Shown here: positions 36,827 to 46,096 of the stretch, one piece after another
Layout: the number at the start of each line of letters is the position of its first letter
Position numbering within the stretch: position 1 is the first letter of the stretch
Assembly: GCF_019634775.1 (NCBI RefSeq)
Contig: NZ_JAHCAS010000004.1
Coordinates: 1-64,000, forward strand
DNA length: 64,000 nucleotides
Origin: Dokdonella sp.
Lineage (GTDB): Bacteria; Pseudomonadota; Gammaproteobacteria; Xanthomonadales; Rhodanobacteraceae
Reading direction: 5' to 3'
Notes under the pieces: generated by a model
What the model was told of the DNA's origin: nothing
The model's database searches: none
What the model saw: the letters and a program-made list of their open reading frames with translations, nothing else
Position numbers and translations under genes: made by a program

Positions 36827-37504
36827 ATGACCTCACCCCGCATGCCCCGCATCGCCGATCGTTTCCGTGGTTTCCTTCCCGTTGTCGTCGATGTCGAGAC
36901 CGGCGGGTTCGACGCCGAGCGCGACGCCCTGCTCGAGATCGCGATCAGCATCATCGGCATGGACGAGGCAGGCTTCGTGCATGCCGCACCTGTGATCTCG
37001 ACGCATGTCATCGCCTTCCCCGGCGCGAACATCGACCCGCGCTCGCTCGAAATCACCGGCATCGATCCCGACCATCCGTTTCGCAACGCGCTCGAGGAGC
37101 GAGCCGCGCTGGAGCACGTGTTTGCGCCGGTGCGCAAGGCCATGCGCCAGGCGGAGTGCCAGCGCGCCATCCTGGTCGGCCACAACGCCAGCTTCGATCT
37201 CGGCTTTCTCAACGCCGCGGTGCGCCGTACCGGCCACAAGCGCAACCCGTTCCACCCGTTCAGCAGCTTCGACACAGTCACCCTCGCCGGCCTCGCCTAT
37301 GGCCAGACCGTGCTCGGCCGCGCTGTCGCTGCCGCCGGCATCGCCTGGGACGGCAACCAGGCGCATTCGGCGGTATACGACACCGAATGCACGGCGGAAC
37401 TGTTCTGTCGCATCGTCAACCGCTGGAAGCAGATGGAAGACATCGCGGTCTCGCAGGGGTTCGGTGCGGTCGTGGATGAACCGGCCACTCCCCCAGAGGC
37501 TTGA
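36827..37504 (+). CDS. rnt: Ribonuclease T
   Basis: A DEDDh 3'-5' exoribonuclease that trims tRNA CCA ends and stable RNA 3' ends. The 225-aa protein shows [19 protein letters not shown] (first D and E), [17 protein letters not shown] (second D) and [14 protein letters not shown] (final D, with H before it). Size matches E. coli RNase T (215 aa). It stands as a separate small transcription unit after the bufferin-like operon. Confidence 0.95.
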   Translation: MTSPRMPRIADRFRGFLPVVVDVETGGFDAERDALLEIAISIIGMDEAGFVHAAPVISTHVIAFPGANIDPRSLEITGIDPDHPFRNALEERAALEHVFAPVRKAMRQAECQRAILVGHNASFDLGFLNAAVRRTGHKRNPFHPFSSFDTVTLAGLAYGQTVLGRAVAAAGIAWDGNQAHSAVYDTECTAELFCRIVNRWKQMEDIAVSQGFGAVVDEPATPPEA

Positions 37505-37535
37505 TCGGGCGCGACCATGGCCGCATGCTGGCCGC

Positions 37536-37817
37536 ATGCCGATCTATCACTACCTGCCCGCCAGCGAAGGTTGCCCCGCCTGCCGTGAGGGCATCGACCT
37601 GCTGCAGAAGATCGGCGGCGACCCCGATACGCGCTGCAGCGCCTGCGGCGGCATCCTGGTGCGGCAACTGAGCGCCGCGCAAGTCGTGTCGGGCCAGGCC
37701 CACCGGCTCAGCGAGAAACATGCCGCCCGGCACGGCTTCACACGGTACCAGCGTGCCGGCAAGGGCATCTACGAGAAGACCGCCGGACCAGGACCGGACC
37801 TGATCAAGGGCGATTGA
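37536..37817 (+). CDS. FmdB-type zinc ribbon protein
   Basis: A 93-aa protein with an N-terminal zinc ribbon: MPIYHYLPASEGCPACREGIDLLQKI, then CSACGGIL. This is the FmdB/CxxC_CXXC_SSSS family pattern, PIYxYxC-like start and four cysteines. The tail is basic and probably disordered. Its role is unknown; the family name derives from a formamidase regulator, which does not predict function here. It follows rnt by 31 bp. Confidence 0.85.
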   Translation: MPIYHYLPASEGCPACREGIDLLQKIGGDPDTRCSACGGILVRQLSAAQVVSGQAHRLSEKHAARHGFTRYQRAGKGIYEKTAGPGPDLIKGD

Positions 37818-37875
37818 GGCGCGCACGGCAAGCGAGCACAGCCGCGAAGGCCGTCCTCCGACGCCTGCAACATCC

Positions 37876-37919
37876 CTGAAATATTTCACTCATCGTTCTG
37901 CAACTTCCGCTGGCTAAAA
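37876..37919 (+). promoter_or_regulatory. Tandem Pho-box-like repeats upstream of pstS
   Basis: Four 11-nt units follow each other: CTGAAATATTT, CACTCATCGTT, CTGCAACTTCC, GCTGGCTAAAA. The first two fit the Pho box (CTGTCATnnnnCTGTCAT) at 5 of 7 positions each with correct 11-nt spacing; TAAAAA at the end may be the -10 region. PhoB control under phosphate starvation is likely. Confidence 0.55.
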
Positions 37920-37959
37920 AATGCGGCATCGCATTCAAGCCGCTACCCAAGGAGTTGCC

Positions 37960-38979
37960 GTGACGTTTTCGATCAAGCTCTGTGCCGCCGCCATCGGTCT
38001 TGCCACCGCCGTCGCCGTTCCTGTCGCCGAGGCAGCCGACATCACCGGTGCCGGCGCCTCGTTCGTTTTTCCTCTGATGTCGAAGTGGTCGACTGACTAC
38101 AACGCCGCCACCGGGAACAAGGTCAACTACCAATCGATCGGCTCGAGCGGCGGCATCGCCCAGATCAAGGGTGGCACGGTCGATTTCGGCTCATCCGACG
38201 CGCCGCTCAAGTCCACCGATCTGGCCGCGGCAGGCCTGGTGCAGTTCCCATCGGTGATCGGCGGCGTGGTGCCGGTGGTTCACCTGCCCGGCATCGAGCC
38301 AGGCAAGCTCAAGCTGAGTGGCCCGGTGCTCGCCGACATCTTCCTCGGCAAGGTGGCGAAGTGGAATGATCCGGCGATCGGCGCGCTCAACGAGGGTGTC
38401 GCCCTGCCGGACACCAAGATCACCATCGTGCACCGTTCGGACGGCTCCGGCACGACCTTCAACTTCGTCAACTACCTGTCGAAGGTGAGTCCGGAATGGA
38501 AGTCCAGGGTCGGCGAGGGTACCTCGGTGCAATGGCCGACCGGCCTCGGCGGCAAGGGCAATGAGGGTGTCGCCGCCTACGTCAAGCAGGTCAAGAACTC
38601 GATCGGCTATGTCGAACTGTCGTACGCGTTGCAGAACAAGATGACCTACACGCAGATGCAGAACGCGGCCGGCAAGTTCGTTGCGCCGAATGCCGAGTCG
38701 TTCGCCGCCGCGGCCGCCAGTGCGGACTGGGCCAACGCCACTGACTTCAGCCTCGTCATCACCGACGCTCCGGGTGACCAGGCCTGGCCGATCACGGCAA
38801 CGAACTTCATCCTCATGCACGCCCAACCAAAGGATGCGGCACGCTCGCAGGCCACCCGCGAGTTCTTCGGTTGGGCCTACGCGAACGGCAAGCAGCAGGC
38901 ATCGGCACTCGACTATGTGCCGCTGCCGGACAAGCTGGTCGAGCAGATCAAGGCCTACTGGTCGGCGAAGATCAAGTAA
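37960..38979 (+). CDS. pstS: Phosphate ABC transporter substrate-binding protein
   Basis: The periplasmic phosphate-binding protein of the Pst importer, 339 aa. After the signal peptide (IGLATAVAVPVAEA/ADITGAG), ligand-contacting segments include TGAGASFVFPLMSKW, GSSGGIAQIKGGTVDFGSSDAPL, HRSDGSGTTFNFVNYLS and GKGNEGVAAYVKQVKNSIGYVELSYA. GTG at 37960 is selected because AAGGAG is 6 nt before it; the in-frame ATG at 37921 lies within the probable promoter. A long hairpin follows the stop. Confidence 0.97.
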   Translation: MTFSIKLCAAAIGLATAVAVPVAEAADITGAGASFVFPLMSKWSTDYNAATGNKVNYQSIGSSGGIAQIKGGTVDFGSSDAPLKSTDLAAAGLVQFPSVIGGVVPVVHLPGIEPGKLKLSGPVLADIFLGKVAKWNDPAIGALNEGVALPDTKITIVHRSDGSGTTFNFVNYLSKVSPEWKSRVGEGTSVQWPTGLGGKGNEGVAAYVKQVKNSIGYVELSYALQNKMTYTQMQNAAGKFVAPNAESFAAAAASADWANATDFSLVITDAPGDQAWPITATNFILMHAQPKDAARSQATREFFGWAYANGKQQASALDYVPLPDKLVEQIKAYWSAKIK

Positions 38980-38984
38980 GGCAT

Positions 38985-39021
38985 GCGTCCGCGGACCGGC
39001 CCTGCGCCGGTCCGCGGACGC
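38985..39021 (+). terminator. Strong hairpin between pstS and pstC (attenuator)
   Basis: A perfect 16-bp GC-rich stem (38985-39000 with 39006-39021, loop CCTGC) without T-run starts 6 nt after the pstS stop. Such hairpins usually stop most transcripts or protect their 3' end, so that PstS exceeds the membrane subunits. Confidence 0.8.
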
Positions 39022-39050
39022 GCCGAATCCCTACCCGGAATGCAGATGCC

Positions 39051-40010
39051 ATGACGACGCTCGTCCAACGCGCCGCCCTGCCCGCGCAGGCCCGGCGTGA
39101 CGAACGCAGTGACCGCGTGTTCCGCGGCTTCCTCGCCGCGACCGCCTTCCTCGTCCTCATCGCGCTGGCCGGTGCCGCGCTGTCGATGCTGTGGGGTGGG
39201 CGCGAAGTACTGGCCGGCGAAGGCTGGCGCTTCTTCGTCTCGACCGAATGGAACCCGGTCGAGAACCGCTACGGCGCGCTGGTGCCGATCTACGGAACCC
39301 TGGTCACCGCGGTGGTCGCCATGCTCATCGCCGTACCGGTCAGTTTCGGCATCGCGCTGTACCTGACCGAGGTCGCGCCGACCTGGCTGCGCACACCGGT
39401 CGGCTCGGCCATCGAACTGCTCGCCGGCATCCCGTCGATCATCTACGGCATGTGGGGCTTGTTCGTGCTCGTGCCGGTGATGACCGAATACGTGACGCCC
39501 TGGCTCAACGACCATGTCGGCACCCTGCCCCTGGTCGGCGCCCTGTTCCAGGGACCGCCGCTTGGTATCGGCATGCTCACGGCCGGCCTGGTGCTGGCAA
39601 TCATGGTGATCCCGTTCATCTCCTCGGTCATGCGCGAAGTGTTCCTGACCGTACCGACGCGGCTGAAGGAATCGGCCTATGCGCTCGGCGCGACGAAATG
39701 GGAGGTGGTCTGGGACATCGTGCTCCCGTACACGCGCTCCGCCGTCGTCGGCGGCATCTTCCTCGGCCTCGGCCGCGCGCTGGGCGAAACCATGGCGGTC
39801 GCCTTCGTGGTCGGCAACACCGTGCGCTACTCGCCCTCGCTGCTCGAACCCGGCACGACCATCGCCGCGCTGATCGCCAACGACTTCGCCGAAGCCACCG
39901 ACACATATCGTTCCGCCCTGCTGCTGCTCGGCTTCGTGCTGTTCATCGTCACCTTCGTCGTCCTCGCCGCGGCGCGACTGATGCTGGCGCGGCTGGAGGG
40001 TGGGCGATGA
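39051..40010 (+). CDS. pstC: Phosphate ABC transporter permease PstC
   Basis: An inner-membrane permease, 319 aa with six or more transmembrane helices. The EAA-type loop is ALGATKWEVVWDIVLPY...GIFLGLGRALGETMAVAFVVGNT, which contacts PstB; YGTLVTAVVAMLIAVPVSFGIALYL is also typical. ATG at 39051 fits the conserved start. Its stop overlaps pstA by 4 bp. Confidence 0.96.
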   Translation: MTTLVQRAALPAQARRDERSDRVFRGFLAATAFLVLIALAGAALSMLWGGREVLAGEGWRFFVSTEWNPVENRYGALVPIYGTLVTAVVAMLIAVPVSFGIALYLTEVAPTWLRTPVGSAIELLAGIPSIIYGMWGLFVLVPVMTEYVTPWLNDHVGTLPLVGALFQGPPLGIGMLTAGLVLAIMVIPFISSVMREVFLTVPTRLKESAYALGATKWEVVWDIVLPYTRSAVVGGIFLGLGRALGETMAVAFVVGNTVRYSPSLLEPGTTIAALIANDFAEATDTYRSALLLLGFVLFIVTFVVLAAARLMLARLEGGR

Positions 40011-40912
40011 ACGCCATGGTTGAGTCGTCAGTCATGACCACGCCGGCAGTCGCCGTCGCCGAGCGACTGTATCGCCGGCGCACGTTGTTCAACCGCGTCG
40101 CCATCGTCCTGTCCTGCGCGGCTGCGCTGTTCGGCCTGTTCTTCCTCGCCTGGATCCTGTGGACGACGATCAGCAAGGGCATCGGCAGCATCAACTGGGC
40201 GCTGTTCACGAAGATCACGCCGCCGCCGATGGACGCCGACGGCGGCCTCGCCAACGCCTTCTTCGGCAGCATGCTCATGTGCGTGCTCGCGCTCGCCATA
40301 GGCACGCCGCTCGGCATCGCCGCCGGCACCTGGCTGGCCGAATACTCTGCTGCGCGCCGCATCGGCACGGTGATCCGTTTCGTCAACGACATCCTGATGT
40401 CGGCACCGTCGATCGTGCTCGGCCTGTTCGTCTACACCCTCGTCGTCGCCGAGATGGGCGGCGGGTTCTCGGCCATCGCCGGCGCGCTGGCACTCGCCTT
40501 CATCGTCTTGCCGGTGGTGGTGCGCACGACCGACGAGATGCTGCGCCTGGTACCGGCACAGATGCGCGAAGCCGCGCTCTCGCTCGGCATCCCGCAGTGG
40601 AAGGTCATCGTGCAGGTGCTCTACCGCGGCGCGTCGGCCGGCATCGTCACCGGCATCCTGCTCGCGCTCGCGCGCATCAGCGGCGAAACCGCGCCGCTGC
40701 TGTTCACCGCGTTCGGCAACCAGTACTGGAATGCGGACCTCACCGCACCGATGGCCAGCGTTCCGGTGGTCATGAACCAGTTCGCCGCCAGTCCGTACGA
40801 AACCTGGCAGACCCTGGCCTGGGCCGGTGCGCTCGTCCTCACCGCATTCGTGCTCGTTCTCAGCCTGATCGCCCGCGCCATCCTCCTCAGGAACAGGATC
40901 CATCATGACTGA
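40007..40912 (+). CDS. pstA: Phosphate ABC transporter permease PstA
   Basis: The second membrane subunit, 301 aa. [25 protein letters not shown] begins the membrane part; the EAA-like loop is [49 protein letters not shown], nearly invariant in PstA. It overlaps pstC by 4 bp and pstB by 8 bp, so the operon is tightly coupled. Confidence 0.96.
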   Translation: MNAMVESSVMTTPAVAVAERLYRRRTLFNRVAIVLSCAAALFGLFFLAWILWTTISKGIGSINWALFTKITPPPMDADGGLANAFFGSMLMCVLALAIGTPLGIAAGTWLAEYSAARRIGTVIRFVNDILMSAPSIVLGLFVYTLVVAEMGGGFSAIAGALALAFIVLPVVVRTTDEMLRLVPAQMREAALSLGIPQWKVIVQVLYRGASAGIVTGILLALARISGETAPLLFTAFGNQYWNADLTAPMASVPVVMNQFAASPYETWQTLAWAGALVLTAFVLVLSLIARAILLRNRIHHD

Positions 40913-41726
40913 TCTCGCCTTCGCCATGTCGGCACCCAAGGTCGGCGCTGGCCGCACCGCGGCACAGACCACGCCGTCGAAGATGAGTGCGCGCCGGCTG
41001 GACTTCCACTATGACGGCTTCCATGCACTCAAGAACATCAATCTCGACATTGCCGACAGGCGTGTCACCGCGCTGATCGGCCCGTCCGGTTGCGGCAAGT
41101 CGACCCTGCTGCGCATCTTCAACCGCATCTATTCGATCTACCCTCGGTTCGAGGCACGCGGCGAAGTGTTGCTCGACGGCGAGAACATTCTTGATGCGAA
41201 GTACCCGCTCAACCGCCTGCGCAGCAAGGTCGGCATGGTGTTCCAGAAGCCGGTGCCGTTTCCGATGTCGATTTACGAGAACGTCGCCTACGCGATCCGT
41301 CACTTCGAAAAGCTGTCGAAAGCAGAACTCGAAACGCGCGTCGAACTCGCCTTGCGCCAGGGGGCGCTGTGGGACGAGGTCAAGGACAAGCTCAAGCAGA
41401 GTGCGCTCGGTCTCTCCGGTGGCCAGCAACAGCGCCTGTGCATCGCCCGCGCGGTCGCACTCAAGCCCGACGTGCTGCTGCTCGACGAGCCGACATCGGC
41501 GCTCGACCCGATCGCCACCGGCAAGATCGAACAACTCGTCGCCGAGCTCAAGGAGCATTTCACCATTGCGATCGTGACCCACAACATGCAGCAGGCGGCG
41601 CGCTGCTCCGACTACACCGCCTTCATGTACCTCGGCGAACTGGTCGAGTTCGGCGCGACCGAACAGTTGTTCACCAAGCCAGTGAAACAGCAGACCGAAG
41701 ACTACATAACCGGCCGCTTCGGCTGA
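40905..41726 (+). CDS. pstB: Phosphate ABC transporter ATP-binding protein
   Basis: The ATPase of the Pst importer, 273 aa: Walker [14 protein letters not shown]-loop [20 protein letters not shown], signature [14 protein letters not shown], Walker [14 protein letters not shown] and H-loop [17 protein letters not shown]. An N-terminal extension of about 25 residues precedes the PstB core. phoU follows after 10 bp. Confidence 0.97.
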   Translation: MTDLAFAMSAPKVGAGRTAAQTTPSKMSARRLDFHYDGFHALKNINLDIADRRVTALIGPSGCGKSTLLRIFNRIYSIYPRFEARGEVLLDGENILDAKYPLNRLRSKVGMVFQKPVPFPMSIYENVAYAIRHFEKLSKAELETRVELALRQGALWDEVKDKLKQSALGLSGGQQQRLCIARAVALKPDVLLLDEPTSALDPIATGKIEQLVAELKEHFTIAIVTHNMQQAARCSDYTAFMYLGELVEFGATEQLFTKPVKQQTEDYITGRFG

Positions 41727-41736
41727 GGACTTGCAC

Positions 41737-42450
41737 ATGACCCAGGCAACCGGCGACCACATCGTGAAGCGCTACGACGAAGAACTGCTACGCCTGACCG
41801 GCGAGATCCTGCGCATGGGTGATCTCGCCGCAAAGGAACTCGAGGCCGCCATCGCCGCGGTCATCGAACGCGACAGCGACTCTGCACAACGCATCGTCGA
41901 CAGCGATGCGACGATCGATGCACTCGAACGCGAGGTCAGCCACGACGTGATCCGCCTGCTCGCCCTGCGCCAGCCCATGGCGCGCGACCTGCGCGAGGTC
42001 ATGGCCGCGCTGCGCATCGCCTCGGACATCGAGCGTATCGGCGACTACGCGGCCAATGTGGCAAAGCGCGCGCTCGCCCTGAACCGTGTCGACCTCGTGC
42101 GTCCGGTATTCGCCCTGCCGCGCCTGGCCGAACTGGCTGGCGAACTCGTCAACGAGGTCCTGCTCGCCTACCGCGACCGCGACGCCGACCGTGCCCTGCT
42201 CGCCTGGGCGCGCGACGAAGAGCTGGACGGCATGTACACCAGCCTGTTTCGCGAACTGCTCACCTACATGATGGAAGACCCACGCAATATCACCGCCTGC
42301 ACGCACCTGCTGTTCATGGCCAAGAACATCGAGCGCATCGGCGACCATGCAACGAACATCGCCGAGAACATCCATTTCCTCGTCCACGGCACCGAAATCG
42401 CCCAGGCGCGACGCAAGGGGGATCTGTCGCATGGGGTTGTGGGGGCGTAG
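41737..42450 (+). CDS. phoU: Phosphate signalling protein PhoU
   Basis: A two-repeat helical bundle protein, 237 aa, which relays the state of the Pst importer to PhoR and shuts off the Pho response. Both repeats have the metal-binding E(D)xxxD motif: ALREVMAALRIASDIERIGDYAANVAKR (about 90-110) and HLLFMAKNIERIGDHATNIAENI (about 190-212). ATG at 41737 is chosen over an in-frame TTG at 41731. phoR/phoB are not in this window. Confidence 0.97.
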   Translation: MTQATGDHIVKRYDEELLRLTGEILRMGDLAAKELEAAIAAVIERDSDSAQRIVDSDATIDALEREVSHDVIRLLALRQPMARDLREVMAALRIASDIERIGDYAANVAKRALALNRVDLVRPVFALPRLAELAGELVNEVLLAYRDRDADRALLAWARDEELDGMYTSLFRELLTYMMEDPRNITACTHLLFMAKNIERIGDHATNIAENIHFLVHGTEIAQARRKGDLSHGVVGA

Positions 42451-42591
42451 GACCGGCGCGGGCCGGACGGCAGGCAGCGCCGGCGCGGGCTCGAGAAGTG
42501 CGCGCAGTCGCGCTCTCAGCGCCGGTCACGCCCCGTCGTCCCCACATCGAGTCGAGTCCACGCCGCGAGCCCAGGCCAGCGCGCCCCACGC

Positions 42592-42620
42592 CTGACTCGA
42601 ACGGTCGCCACCGCTATAGT
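42592..42620 (+). promoter_or_regulatory. Probable sigma-70 promoter of the oligopeptidase gene
   Basis: CTGACT (42592-42597) and TATAGT (42615-42620) are 17 bp apart, 33 bp before the ATG. Four of six and five of six positions fit the consensus. Confidence 0.5.
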
Positions 42621-42652
42621 CGCGGTTCCAACCCCTGGGCGACTCTCATCCC

Positions 42653-44824
<2,172 letters not shown>

Positions 44825-44833
44825 AGACTGCCA

Positions 44834-44863
44834 TCCCTTCTCCCTGCATGCGGGGAGAAGGGA
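44834..44863. terminator. Hairpin between convergent genes
   Basis: TCCCTTCTCCC (44834-44844) pairs with GGGAGAAGGGA (44853-44863) over 11 bp, between the peptidase stop and the convergent small membrane protein gene. No T-run; a probable two-way end signal. Confidence 0.5.
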
Positions 44864-44872
44864 CAAGCAGAT

Positions 44873-45121
44873 TCAAGCGCGATCACGCCACCAGCGCACA
44901 AGTCCATAGGTGCTGATCAGGATCCAGGCACACTGGATGACGAAGGCGCTTAGGTTGAAGGCGTACCACAACGAAACCAGCACAAGCACGGCACCGAGCG
45001 CGTTGACCAGCAGGTACATGGGCCGCCGCGCGTCGAGGTGACGCGTCTGCACGAGCAGATACGCCACCAGGACGAAGCCGACGCCGACCAAGCCGGCGAA
45101 GTCGTGCCAGGCGATCGTCAC
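44873..45121 (-). CDS. Small membrane protein, CBU_0592-like
   Basis: An 82-aa protein with three hydrophobic helices (FAGLVGVGFVLVAYLL, MYLLVNALGAVLVLVSLW, AFVIQCAWILISTYGLV). The pattern LVGVGFVLVAYLL...RPMYLLVNALGA...WI.ISTYGL is that of CBU_0592-like proteins, annotated as permease-like but with no demonstrated function. It overlaps the rlmB stop by 4 bp and is probably co-translated. Confidence 0.78.
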   Translation of the reverse strand: MTIAWHDFAGLVGVGFVLVAYLLVQTRHLDARRPMYLLVNALGAVLVLVSLWYAFNLSAFVIQCAWILISTYGLVRWWRDRA

Positions 45122-45864
45122 CGCCCCGCCCCGCGCTGGCGCAACACTTCGAACAAGGCAATGCCGGTTGCCACCGAGACATTGAGGCTCTCGACACGGC
45201 CCTTCATCGGAATATGGGCGAGATGGTCGCAGGCCTCGCGCGTGAGCCGGCGCATGCCCTCACCCTCGCCACCCATGACGATAGCCACCGGCCCGCGGAA
45301 GTCGATCGCGTGCAGCGATATCGTTGCCTCGCCGGCCAGGCCGGTCAGCCACACGCCGGCGTCCTTCAACACGCGCAGCGCACGGGCGAGGTTGGTCGCG
45401 GCGACCAGAGGCACCCGATCGGCAGCACCGGCCGAGGCGCGGCGCACGGTGGCGGTCATGCCGACCGCACGGTCCTTCGGCACGATCACCGCGGTGACGC
45501 CGGCCGCTTCGGCGCTGCGCAGGCAGGCGCCGAGGTTGTGCGGATCGGTGACGCCATCGAGGACGAGAAACAGCGCCTCGCTTCCTGCCGCCTCGATCAG
45601 CGCCGGCAGCTCGGCATCGCTGCGCGCCGGCGGTGCCTTGTAGCGCGCGGCCACGCCCTGGTGGCGGCCACCGCCGGTCATGCGATCGAGCGCGGCACGG
45701 TCGCGCGCATGCGGCTTCACACCCAGCTCGCGCGCGCGTTCGGCCAGCTCGCGCACGCGCGGGTTCTGGCTGTCGGATTCGACATACAGCTCGACGATGT
45801 TGCCGGCGTCGTAGTTCAGCGCGGCCTCGACGGAGTGGATGCCGATCAGGAGTTCGGTGCTCAT
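45118..45864 (-). CDS. rlmB: 23S rRNA (guanosine(2251)-2'-O)-methyltransferase
   Basis: A SPOUT-fold (SpoU/TrmH) methyltransferase for G2251 in the ribosomal P-loop, 248 aa. The N-terminal substrate-binding domain (LLIGIHSVEAALN) is followed by the knot: DPHNLGACLRSAEAAGVTAVIVPKDRA (motif 1), IVMGGEGEGMRRL (motif 2) and IPMKGRVESLNVSVATGIALFEV (motif 3). In many relatives rlmB follows rnr; here rnr is 6 kb away. Confidence 0.95.
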   Translation of the reverse strand: MSTELLIGIHSVEAALNYDAGNIVELYVESDSQNPRVRELAERARELGVKPHARDRAALDRMTGGGRHQGVAARYKAPPARSDAELPALIEAAGSEALFLVLDGVTDPHNLGACLRSAEAAGVTAVIVPKDRAVGMTATVRRASAGAADRVPLVAATNLARALRVLKDAGVWLTGLAGEATISLHAIDFRGPVAIVMGGEGEGMRRLTREACDHLAHIPMKGRVESLNVSVATGIALFEVLRQRGAGR

Positions 45865-46096
45865 GGGATGCGCGGTGACGGGGAGAGGCGCGCAGTCTCG
45901 CAGAAAACCACCCAGGGTTCAGTCAGCACACCGTCCGGGCTGCATGCGGCAACACCATGCACGCTCCAGCGAGACCGGATTGCCATGCGGCGAAAGTCGC
46001 AGGCCCATGCGGACAGCGCTCGCGTTAAAATCGCCGACGCATCGGCAACACGGCGCGATGCGCACCGGCCAGCCCCCTTCCCGCACGAAGCCCGCC

